Shown: positions 7,901-14,104 of the stretch, piece by piece
How positions within the stretch are numbered: position 1 is the stretch's first letter
Layout: every line of letters begins with the position of its first letter
Source: Flemingiibacterium sp045632605
GTDB lineage: Bacteria; Bacillota; Clostridia; Oscillospirales; CAG-272
Direction: 5' to 3'
NCBI GenBank assembly: GCA_045632605.1
Contig: JAZQXA010000052.1
Location: 1-20,549 of the forward strand
Length of the DNA: 20,549 nt
The notes under the pieces: generated by a model
Databases searched by the model: none
What the model saw: the letters and a program-made list of their open reading frames with translations, nothing else
What the model was told of the DNA's origin: nothing
Position numbers and translations under genes: made by a program

Positions 7901-10333
7901 ATGAATAATTTTACAAAAGAACAAGTAAAGGAAGCACTGACGGCAAAGCTCGCGCGTTATTTCGGAACCGAACCGTCTGACGCAACCAAGGAGCAGATAT
8001 ACAAAGCGGCAATACTGTCCATAAAGGACATACTGACCGAAAAGCGAAGCGCCTTTAAATCCGATACAAAAAAGCAGCGCGGGAAGAAGATATATTATCT
8101 CTGCATGGAGTTCCTCATCGGCCCGTCGCTCAAAAATAATCTCCGTAATCTCGGAGCTGCCGACATCTACGGAGAGGTTCTCGCCGAATTTGGTTTTTCG
8201 CTCGAAGAAATTTATATGCTCGAACCGGACCCGGGACTCGGAAACGGTGGGCTTGGCAGACTTGCCGCCTGCTTTATGGATTCGCTTACCACGCTTGACT
8301 ATCCGGCAACCGGATTCTCGATACTCTACGAATACGGTCTGTTCAGGCAGAGAATCATCGACGGCGAGCAGATTGAGCTTCCCGACAACTGGATGCCCGG
8401 GGGTGATGTATGGCTCGTTCCGCGTCATGATAAAGCCTTTACAGTTCGACTCGGAGGTCATGTCAGTGAAAAATGGGAGGACGGAAAGCTCCGCATAACT
8501 CATGAAGGCGGCGATAAAATCAGTGCCGTGCCGTATGACATGATGATATCCGGTGCAGATTCGAAAGCTGTCAACATTCTTCGCCTCTTTAAGGCGTGCG
8601 ACACAAAGAATTTCAACATGAGCCTTTTCTCACAGGGACAGTACGTCAGGGCAATGCAGGAGGGAACAAACGCAGAGATTATCTCAAAGGTGTTATACCC
8701 TTCCGACAACCATATGGAGGGAAAATATCTGCGTCTTTCACAGCAGTATTTCCTCGTTTCAGCTTCACTTCAGAGCATAATTTCTGACCATCTCGCCTCT
8801 TACGGCTCACTCGCCGGCTTTTCTGAAAAGGTTGCGATTCATATAAACGACACTCATCCGGCACTTGTTGTTCCCGAGCTTATGCGTATCCTCATCGACA
8901 CCTATTCCTTTTCGTGGGAGGATGCATGGCGTCTTGTCACATCAACAGTTTCATATACCAACCACACCGTAATGCCCGAAGCACTTGAATCCTGGAGCGA
9001 GGATTTATTCAAAATCAAGCTTCCGCGAATTTACGAGATAGTATGTGAAATAAACCGCCGATTCTGCGGAGAGCTCTGGGCGGCATATCCCGGCGACTGG
9101 GACAGAATCTCCCGTATGTCGATTCTCGGCTACAGTCAGGTTCGAATGGCAAATTTATCCGTCGCCGCCTCGCATACTGTAAACGGCGTTTCAAAGCTCC
9201 ATTCGGATATATTAAAGCGGACAGTATTCCACGATTTCTATAAGCACACACCGCATAAGTTCACCAATGTCACAAACGGTATTGCTCATCGAAGATGGCT
9301 ATGCTATGCAAATCCGCAGCTTACCGCGCTTATCGACGAATGCATCGGCGACAGATGGCATAAAGCCGAACCGGAGGCACTGTCCGAGTTTGCAAAATTC
9401 GCAGACGATTCTGCTGTACTTGAGCGAATCGAGGCAATAAAGCGAACTAACAAGGCAAATTTCGCGATATTCGCCGAAGGACGGTGCGGCGTAAAGCTTG
9501 ACCCCGATTCGGTTTTCGACGTTCAGATAAAGCGTATGCATGAGTATAAGCGACAGCTTCTAAATGTGCTTCGTATCGTGAGCTTATATGTTGACCTAAA
9601 GCAGAATCCCGCACTTGACATCACGCCGCAGACCTTTATTTTCGGAGCAAAGGCAGCACCGGGATATTATATGGCGAAAAATATAATAAAGCTTATTTCC
9701 TATATCAGCGCGGATATCGAATCAAATGCATCACTTCGCGAAAAGCTCCGTGTCGTTTTCATGGAGGATTATAACGTCAGCCTTGCCGAAAAGCTGATTC
9801 CGGCGGCGGACATCAGCGAGCAGATTTCGCTTGCCGGAAAAGAAGCAAGCGGTACGGGATGCATGAAGCTTATGGCAAACGGTGCACTCACAGTCGGAAC
9901 TCTCGACGGTGCAAATGTCGAGATATACGAGCAGGTCGGTGCAGATAATATGTATATTTTCGGTCTTACGACAAACGAGGTCGATGACCTCTGGAAGCGC
10001 GGATACAATGCTTCTTCGTATTATCTTCAGAGCGAACGTCTGCGTGCAGCTGTTGATGCACTCGATAACGGTTTTGCAGGTCGTTCATTCTCCGATATAA
10101 AGCAGTATCTCATAAATTCGCAGTATCCGAACGGAGTTGCTGACCCATATATGTGTATCGCGGATTTTGATTCATATTACACTGTGCATGAACGCATGAT
10201 ACGCGACTATTCCGACCGCAGAAAATGGAACCGTATGTCGCTTATCAACACGGCAAAATCGGGATATTTCGCCGCAGACCGTGCAATACGCGAATATGCC
10301 GACAATATCTGGCATATTAAGCCGATAAAATGA
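7901..10333 (+). CDS. glgP: Glycogen/maltodextrin phosphorylase (GT35)
   Basis: Releases glucose-1-phosphate from non-reducing ends of glycogen using phosphate and pyridoxal phosphate. The 810-aa protein has family blocks in order: YYLCMEFLIGPSLKNNL near residue 70, EPDPGLGNGGLGRLAACFMDSL, AIHINDTHPAL, NVTNGIAHRRWL, DVQIKRMHEYKRQLLNVLRI, and the PLP-lysine signature EASGTGCMKLMANGALTVGT with predicted Lys656. The usual Asn before Met in that signature is Cys here. There is no N-terminal regulatory phosphorylation extension. It lies in the operon between glgA and the GH13 enzyme, whose start it overlaps by 4 nt. Having degradative and synthetic genes in one transcript implies control mostly at the enzyme level. 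Confidence 0.97.
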   Translation: MNNFTKEQVKEALTAKLARYFGTEPSDATKEQIYKAAILSIKDILTEKRSAFKSDTKKQRGKKIYYLCMEFLIGPSLKNNLRNLGAADIYGEVLAEFGFSLEEIYMLEPDPGLGNGGLGRLAACFMDSLTTLDYPATGFSILYEYGLFRQRIIDGEQIELPDNWMPGGDVWLVPRHDKAFTVRLGGHVSEKWEDGKLRITHEGGDKISAVPYDMMISGADSKAVNILRLFKACDTKNFNMSLFSQGQYVRAMQEGTNAEIISKVLYPSDNHMEGKYLRLSQQYFLVSASLQSIISDHLASYGSLAGFSEKVAIHINDTHPALVVPELMRILIDTYSFSWEDAWRLVTSTVSYTNHTVMPEALESWSEDLFKIKLPRIYEIVCEINRRFCGELWAAYPGDWDRISRMSILGYSQVRMANLSVAASHTVNGVSKLHSDILKRTVFHDFYKHTPHKFTNVTNGIAHRRWLCYANPQLTALIDECIGDRWHKAEPEALSEFAKFADDSAVLERIEAIKRTNKANFAIFAEGRCGVKLDPDSVFDVQIKRMHEYKRQLLNVLRIVSLYVDLKQNPALDITPQTFIFGAKAAPGYYMAKNIIKLISYISADIESNASLREKLRVVFMEDYNVSLAEKLIPAADISEQISLAGKEASGTGCMKLMANGALTVGTLDGANVEIYEQVGADNMYIFGLTTNEVDDLWKRGYNASSYYLQSERLRAAVDALDNGFAGRSFSDIKQYLINSQYPNGVADPYMCIADFDSYYTVHERMIRDYSDRRKWNRMSLINTAKSGYFAADRAIREYADNIWHIKPIK

Positions 10334-12204
10334 TGCTTTTTATAAGACATGAAAAACACTCGTCGCTTCGGGGAGATGTGAGTAACCTCGGTGCATTTTC
10401 TTCGGAAGAAATATTGAAGCTGCGGCTTTTCGTGCCTCGCCGTGTATCGGCCGAATCAGCACAGATGGTTCTTTACCGCGATGATGATATGACAACTCGA
10501 TATATTCCAATTGCACTTATCGAATTTTCGGATTCGGAGGATATTTTCGAGGTGGAGCTGACGCCCGGAGAGCTGTGTCTTAACGGTGAGGACGGACTGT
10601 TTTACTATAATTTTGTGCTTGAAACAAGCAGCGGCAGGCTTTATTCCTCACGCAACGGAAAACTTCTCTCTGATGAAAGCGGTACAGAAAAATCCCAGCT
10701 TACGGTTTACCGAAAGGATTTTTCCGTACCCCAGAAATTCCGCGGCTCGATGATGTATCAGATTTTCACCGACCGCTTTTACGACGGACAAAAGCCGATT
10801 CCCCCCGACGGGAAAAAGGTATATAATCCCGACTGGGAGAACGGAATCCCACAGTATGCCGAGATTCCGGGCGATGCACTCGAAAACAATGAATTTTTCG
10901 GCGGAAATCTCCTGGGAATCGCGGCGAAGCTCGATTATTTAAGCTCGCTCGGCGTTGATACGCTGTATCTCTGCCCAATATTTGAGTCGGCTTCAAATCA
11001 CAAATACGACACGGGCGACTATATGAAAATTGACCGTATGTTCGGCGGTGAGGAAGCGTTTTCACACCTTGTCGTTGAATGTAAAAAGCGTGGCATGAAG
11101 CTGATACTCGACGGTGTTTTCAACCATACGGGCGACGACAGCCGATATTTCAACAAATACGGGACTTACGACAGTGTAGGCGCATATCAGTCGAAGGAAT
11201 CTCCGTATTTTCCGTGGTACACTTTTAAAAAATTTCCGGAAAAGTACCGCTGCTGGTGGGATATTGATATCCTTCCGGCGGTGAACAGCAGTGAACCGTC
11301 GTGGCGCAAATTCATCTGCGGTGAAGACGGAGTTATCCGCCATTACCTGCGCCTTGGAATCGACGGCTGGCGGCTTGACGTTGCCGATGAGCTGTCCGAT
11401 GTATTTCTGTGTGAGCTTCGAAAAGCGGCAAGAGCGGAAAAAAAAGATTCACTCATAATCGGCGAGGTCTGGGAGGATGCTTCAAATAAGCTTGCCTACG
11501 GGAAGCGCAGACATTATTTCCGCGGCGGTCAGCTCGATTCGGTAATGAACTATCCCCTAAAAAATGCGATTATCGGCTATATTCTTGGAAGAGATTCGTC
11601 AGAGCTTACAAAAACGGCACGCGAGATTTGGGCACATTATCCCGAAGCGGTAAGCCATGCTTTGATGAACTTTCTTTCGACTCACGATACAGAGCGAATA
11701 ATAAGTGTGCTTGCCGATGTCGGAATCAGTTCTATGTCAAACCGCGAATTAGCGTCTTTCCGTCTTGATGAGGCATCCCGTGAAGCTGCCCTTAAACGTC
11801 TGCGGGTTGCGTGGACACTTCTTGCGGCATTTCCGGGAATACCCTGCATATATTATGGCGACGAAGCCGGAATGGAGGGCGGTCACGACCCGTTCAACCG
11901 CCTGCCGTATGTATGGGGAAGAGAGGACAAGGAGCTGACCGATTTTTACCGCAGGATAGGCGAAATACGAAAAAACGAACCAATTTTTGCTCACGGTAAT
12001 CTTGAAATAATCGACACAGGATACAGTAACAGATTTATGCTCGCAAGGGAATATAACGGCAGGCGGCTTATTGCCGCAGTGAACCTTTTGGCCGATGATT
12101 GGGTTATAGAGTTTGAAAAAGCCCCGTTGCGGCTTATCAAAGCGGCAAAATGTGAAGCTGTGGCACCGCTCGGCGCATTTGAAGCGGAATACTTTTTGAT
12201 GTGA
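10330..12204 (+). CDS. GH13 alpha-amylase family enzyme (neopullulanase/cyclomaltodextrinase-like)
   Basis: A 624-aa cytoplasmic glycoside hydrolase (no signal peptide or membrane segment). An N-terminal beta domain of about 130 residues precedes the barrel, which starts near GSMMYQIFTDRFYDG. The four GH13 regions are intact: DGVFNH, GWRLDVADE with nucleophile Asp350, GEVWED with Glu379, and FLSTHDTER with Asp453. PGIPCIYYGDEAGMEGGHDPFNR is typical of neopullulanase, cyclomaltodextrinase and maltogenic amylase groups. Inferred role: trimming branches or hydrolysing limit dextrins left by GlgP, since no GlgX-type debranching gene is seen. The ATG overlaps the glgP stop (ATGA) and a second in-frame ATG follows at once; no strong ribosome site is visible, suggesting coupled translation. 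It is the last gene of the operon. Exact substrate specificity cannot be read. Confidence 0.88.
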   Translation: MMLFIRHEKHSSLRGDVSNLGAFSSEEILKLRLFVPRRVSAESAQMVLYRDDDMTTRYIPIALIEFSDSEDIFEVELTPGELCLNGEDGLFYYNFVLETSSGRLYSSRNGKLLSDESGTEKSQLTVYRKDFSVPQKFRGSMMYQIFTDRFYDGQKPIPPDGKKVYNPDWENGIPQYAEIPGDALENNEFFGGNLLGIAAKLDYLSSLGVDTLYLCPIFESASNHKYDTGDYMKIDRMFGGEEAFSHLVVECKKRGMKLILDGVFNHTGDDSRYFNKYGTYDSVGAYQSKESPYFPWYTFKKFPEKYRCWWDIDILPAVNSSEPSWRKFICGEDGVIRHYLRLGIDGWRLDVADELSDVFLCELRKAARAEKKDSLIIGEVWEDASNKLAYGKRRHYFRGGQLDSVMNYPLKNAIIGYILGRDSSELTKTAREIWAHYPEAVSHALMNFLSTHDTERIISVLADVGISSMSNRELASFRLDEASREAALKRLRVAWTLLAAFPGIPCIYYGDEAGMEGGHDPFNRLPYVWGREDKELTDFYRRIGEIRKNEPIFAHGNLEIIDTGYSNRFMLAREYNGRRLIAAVNLLADDWVIEFEKAPLRLIKAAKCEAVAPLGAFEAEYFLM

Positions 12205-12245
12205 AAGATAGACAAAAACGATGCACTAAAACTGTAGAGATAACC

Positions 12246-12301
12246 AAAAAATATATTTTTTCGATTTGACACTTTAAAAGCACGGATTTTTATGGTACAA
12301 T
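12246..12301 (+). promoter_or_regulatory. Promoter-like region before the flavodoxin-like gene
   Basis: A perfect 16-bp AT palindrome (AAAAAATATATTTTTT, 12246-12261) is followed by consensus TTGACA (12266-12271). Possible -10 boxes are TATGGT (12291-12296, 19-bp spacer) and TACAAT (12296-12301, 24-bp spacer); neither spacing is ideal. The palindrome could be an operator or an A/T-rich UP-like element. Direct evidence is limited to sequence match. Confidence 0.45.
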
Positions 12302-12326
12302 ATTACTGTAGAATGATAATTCTGCG

Positions 12327-12369
12327 CCCGTTTTCGCGGCAGCAAAAACGGGAATATTATTTTGCTGTC
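12327..12369 (+). promoter_or_regulatory. Leader with two mutually exclusive hairpins
   Basis: Hairpin A pairs CCCGTTTT (12327-12334) with AAAACGGG (12345-12352) around a 10-nt loop. Hairpin B pairs GGCAGCAAAA (12338-12347) with TTTTGCTGTC (12360-12369), with one G-U pair and a 12-nt loop. The arms share 12345-12347 and B also uses A's loop, so both cannot form fully. B ends 3 nt before the AACGGAGGA ribosome site (12372-12380). The layout resembles a switchable leader, but no known riboswitch or T-box motif is recognised. A alone might be a poor terminator for the glycogen operon: the following AATATTATTTTG is only partly U-rich. Confidence 0.45.
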
Positions 12370-12389
12370 CAAACGGAGGATTATTTACT

Positions 12390-12809
12390 ATGAAAATGCG
12401 TGTACTTTATTCGACCGGCAAAAAGAAGCTTATCAATATTGCCGAGCTCATCACAAACAACTATGCAACCGAAAAGGTTAACTGCATGGATAAAATTCCG
12501 CCGGCTTACTCCTGCGATAAGGAACGCCTTGTTGTCATTCTCGCAACAGTCGGCAAGGATGCCCCCAATTCGCTCGTGCTTTTCTGCAAGGAGCTTACAA
12601 AGGCAAGAGCCGCAAATGTTGCGTTCATCATCGACGGCCCGACAGAGGGTGCAAAAACGCTTATTGATGCTGTTAAGGGTGCCGGCGCAAATGCCATTGA
12701 GGATGTACTTTACATCAAGGGTGGACTTCCCTTCCTCGGCGGCGTAAAGGAAGACGAGAAAAAGGCTGTTACCGAATGGATGGATAAAATTTCCGCAAAT
12801 CTCGCATAA
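12390..12809 (+). CDS. Small flavodoxin-fold-like protein of unknown function
   Basis: A 139-aa soluble protein with alternating beta/alpha pattern. Its start, MRVLYSTGKKKLINIAELI, recalls the flavodoxin phosphate-binding loop (S/T-x-T-G-x-T followed by an amphipathic helix). The end, GGLPFLGGVKEDEKKAVTEW, resembles the last strand and helix of flavodoxin-family proteins. The loop Thr after Gly is Lys here, so FMN binding is uncertain, and there is no clear aromatic FMN-stacking residue. GGAGG (12375-12379) is 10 nt before the ATG. Upstream promoter-like boxes and a strong terminator indicate a monocistronic gene. A 144-aa open frame lies antisense, but the plus-strand frame alone has ribosome site and terminator. 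The fold is inferred from pattern only, and the function is unknown. Confidence 0.8.
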   Translation: MKMRVLYSTGKKKLINIAELITNNYATEKVNCMDKIPPAYSCDKERLVVILATVGKDAPNSLVLFCKELTKARAANVAFIIDGPTEGAKTLIDAVKGAGANAIEDVLYIKGGLPFLGGVKEDEKKAVTEWMDKISANLA

Positions 12810-12817
12810 AATCATAG

Positions 12818-12850
12818 AAGCTGGACGTAAATCGTTCAGCTTTTTATTTT
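12818..12850 (+). terminator. Intrinsic terminator of the flavodoxin-like gene
   Basis: AAGCTGGACG (12818-12827) pairs with CGTTCAGCTT (12833-12842), with one G-U pair and a 5-nt loop. It is followed by TTTATTTT. It lies 8 nt after the stop codon. Confidence 0.9.
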
Positions 12851-12893
12851 ATGGATAAATCTTACTGCTACCGTAAAAAATCGTGAATTTCTA

Positions 12894-12922
12894 TTGACAA
12901 ATTAATAATAGAATAGTATAAT
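12894..12922 (+). promoter_or_regulatory. Consensus sigma-A promoter of the DUF4430 lipoprotein gene
   Basis: Perfect TTGACA (12894-12899), 17-bp spacer and perfect TATAAT (12917-12922). This is the best promoter in the window, predicting strong, largely constitutive transcription starting near 12929. Confidence 0.9.
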
Positions 12923-12974
12923 ATATCCATAAGCATTGCATATGCTTAAACAAATTTATTTGGAGGATACCAAA

Positions 12975-13403
12975 ATGAAATTTACCCGAATTCTTGCTCT
13001 TATGCTTGCCGGCGTTATGCTTGCACTCTGCATGGCATCCTGCGGCGGCTCCGCTGAAACTGTTGTTTCTTTTAAGGTTACCATCAAAGAAAACGGCGAC
13101 TTCCTCGCAGATGTTGCCAGCCTCAAAATCCCGCTGAAGGACCCCACCGTTCTCGATGCACTCAAAACAGCAAGCGAACTGTGCAGTTTTACTTATGACC
13201 TCAACGACGGTGAAACATCTGTAGATGCTATGATGAACGAAGACGGCAAATATGAAAGATGCACCGACGAAGAAACCGGTCTTAACTACGCATGGTATTT
13301 CACCATCAACGGCGAAGAGCCCAGCGGCGCGGCTTCTGAAAATGTTATTTCCGACGGCGATGTTGTCGAATATATCTACGAAGCATTTGAGCCCAAGGCT
13401 TAA
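12975..13403 (+). CDS. DUF4430 (transcobalamin-like C-terminal domain) lipoprotein
   Basis: A 142-aa secreted lipoprotein. The N-terminus MKFTRILALMLAGVMLALCM has a basic start and a hydrophobic core, and is followed by a lipobox ending M-A-S-C, then Gly-Gly. Signal peptidase II cleavage before that Cys (residue 20) would leave it anchored on the outer face of the membrane. The mature part is one small beta domain with features of the DUF4430/PF14478 family: VLDALKTASELCSFTYDLND, then YAWYFTINGEEP, ending SDGDVVEYIYEAF. Relatives occur as cobalamin- or ligand-binding modules and as stand-alone lipoproteins; the ligand here is unknown. An in-frame ATG at 12936 was rejected because GGAGG (12962-12966) is 8 nt before 12975 and the signal peptide starts there. 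The gene is monocistronic, with a consensus promoter and a terminator. Confidence 0.87.
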   Translation: MKFTRILALMLAGVMLALCMASCGGSAETVVSFKVTIKENGDFLADVASLKIPLKDPTVLDALKTASELCSFTYDLNDGETSVDAMMNEDGKYERCTDEETGLNYAWYFTINGEEPSGAASENVISDGDVVEYIYEAFEPKA

Positions 13404-13418
13404 CCAAATAATAACGCT

Positions 13419-13449
13419 GAACCCCATCGGAAAACCGATGGGGTTCTTT
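13419..13449 (+). terminator. Intrinsic terminator of the DUF4430 lipoprotein gene
   Basis: A perfect 12-bp stem, GAACCCCATCGG (13419-13430) with CCGATGGGGTTC (13435-13446), has an AAAA loop and is followed by TTTG. The U-tract is short but the stem is GC-rich. It lies 16 nt after the stop codon. Confidence 0.85.
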
Positions 13450-13544
13450 GTGTATATAAGTAAGATATTGCGCATTGTAAAATGTAAACCATCTTATTCG
13501 CAAAGTAAATATTTCACAAATTCCAAAATGGATTTATTTTAATG

Positions 13545-13567
13545 AAAAAGGACTTGCAAAGCAAGTC
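13545..13567 (-). terminator. Intrinsic terminator of the tRNA transcript
   Basis: On the minus strand GACTTGC pairs with GCAAGTC (13551-13557 and 13561-13567, 3-nt loop) and is followed by CTTTTT. It lies 6 nt beyond the tRNA-Leu CCA end. Confidence 0.85.
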
Positions 13568-13573
13568 GTTTTC

Positions 13574-13659
13574 TGGTGCCGGCAGTGGGACTTGAACCCA
13601 CACGGTATTGCTACCAACGGATTTTGAGTCCGTCACGTCTGCCATTCCATCATGCCGGC
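13574..13659 (-). tRNA. tRNA-Leu (anticodon CAA)
   Basis: An 86-nt class II tRNA. The acceptor stem GCCGGCA/TGCCGGC is perfect, the discriminator base is A, and CCA is encoded. The anticodon stem ACGGA/TCCGT closes the loop CTCAAAA, giving anticodon CAA, which reads TTG. A long variable arm (TGGTAGCAATACCG region) and a T-arm with GGTTCAAGTCC support leucine identity. It is co-transcribed with the upstream tRNA-Thr. Confidence 0.96.
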
Positions 13660-13665
13660 GAAATA

Positions 13666-13741
<76 letters not shown>

Positions 13742-13767
13742 ATACAACAGATAAGCTGTACCTTGCT

Positions 13768-13796
13768 ATTATAACATACGGCTCCAAAAAATGCAA
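13768..13796 (-). promoter_or_regulatory. Promoter of the tRNA-Thr/tRNA-Leu unit
   Basis: On the minus strand TTGCAT (13791-13796), a 17-bp spacer and perfect TATAAT (13768-13773). The -10 ends 26 bp before the tRNA-Thr 5' end, as expected for a tRNA promoter with a short leader. Confidence 0.85.
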
Positions 13797-13851
13797 GAGT
13801 TTTTTGAAAAAAACTTTGTATAAGTCATTTTTCAATCTTGTTACTATATGG

Positions 13852-13935
13852 AAGAAATCACATGAATAAAGGAAATTTTGTGGTTTGTTAATTATTTATC
13901 ATGCATTTTATCTGATAAAATCATGTGAGTTTCTT
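13852..13935. repeat. Nested inverted repeats upstream of the dehydrogenase promoter
   Basis: The outer arms AAGAAATCACATGA (13852-13865) and TCATGTGAGTTTCTT (13921-13935) are complementary over 14 positions with one unpaired base and are 55 bp apart. Inside the right part lies the perfect palindrome ATTTTATC-T-GATAAAAT (13905-13921), itself flanked by CATG on both sides (with one extra C). No U-tract follows, so a terminator is unlikely. Confidence 0.55.
13885..13902. promoter_or_regulatory. Rex-like operator candidate, upstream
   Basis: TTGTTAA-TTAT-TTATCAT matches the clostridial Rex consensus TTGTTAA-N4-TTAACAA in the whole left half and 5 of 7 positions in the right half. It lies about 55 bp upstream of the -35 box. 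Rex is an NADH/NAD-sensing repressor known to control fermentation dehydrogenases. The match is by eye only. Confidence 0.4.
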
Positions 13936-13957
13936 ATCTTTTGGTTACAAAAACATA

Positions 13958-13993
13958 TTGATTTTTTTAGTATTAAGTGCTATAATGTATAAT
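13958..13993 (+). promoter_or_regulatory. Promoter of the ldh-like/fumC/hdr operon
   Basis: TTGATT (13958-13963), a 17-bp spacer and perfect TATAAT (13981-13986); a second TATAAT lies at 13988-13993. This predicts a leader of about 110 nt before the start codon. Confidence 0.75.
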
Positions 13994-14052
13994 AGTGAAA
14001 ATTATAACAATCAAAAGCAAAAACGTTGATATAACAAACGCTGTTGACGCGG

Positions 14053-14070
14053 TTGTGAACAGCAGCACAA
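14053..14070. promoter_or_regulatory. Rex-like operator candidate, in the leader
   Basis: TTGTGAACAGCAGCACAA has a perfect TTGTG-N8-CACAA dyad and matches the classic Rex consensus TTGTGAA-N4-TTCACAA except at two inner positions of the right half. It lies about 60 bp downstream of the predicted transcription start, where a bound repressor could act as a roadblock. Flanking G and C extend the dyad to 6 bp per arm. Confidence 0.45.
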
Positions 14071-14104
14071 CTTAACAAAACTTTATTCAAAAAGGAAGAA
14101 AACT

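Larger units (their letters stand above)
13797..14104 (+). other. 308-bp non-coding control region before the dehydrogenase operon
   Basis: No coding frame is supported here. The region holds a long imperfect inverted repeat (13852-13865 with 13921-13935), a perfect 17-bp odd-centred palindrome (13905-13921), a Rex-like site (13885-13902), a sigma-A promoter (13958-13986, with a second TATAAT at 13988-13993), a near-palindrome (14024-14040) and a second Rex-like site (14053-14070). The ribosome site AAAGGAA lies at 14091-14097. The density of dyads suggests regulated expression of the downstream operon. Confidence 0.6.

Noticed and set aside
7772..8503. 243-aa minus-strand frame across glgA and glgP
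   Set aside because: It spans two well-supported genes on the other strand and has no family features.
12327..12365. Hairpin A as the terminator of the glycogen operon
   Set aside because: The stem is fair but the following AATATTATTTTG is a poor U-tract, and the overlapping hairpin B gives a better reading as a leader element. Termination is not excluded.
12381..12815. 144-aa minus-strand frame opposite the flavodoxin-like gene
   Set aside because: The plus-strand frame has the GGAGG site, a terminator at the right distance and upstream promoter boxes; the antisense frame has none of these.
12936..12974. Upstream in-frame ATG for the DUF4430 lipoprotein
   Set aside because: It would put 13 polar residues ahead of the signal peptide, and the GGAGG at 12962-12966 is placed for the ATG at 12975.
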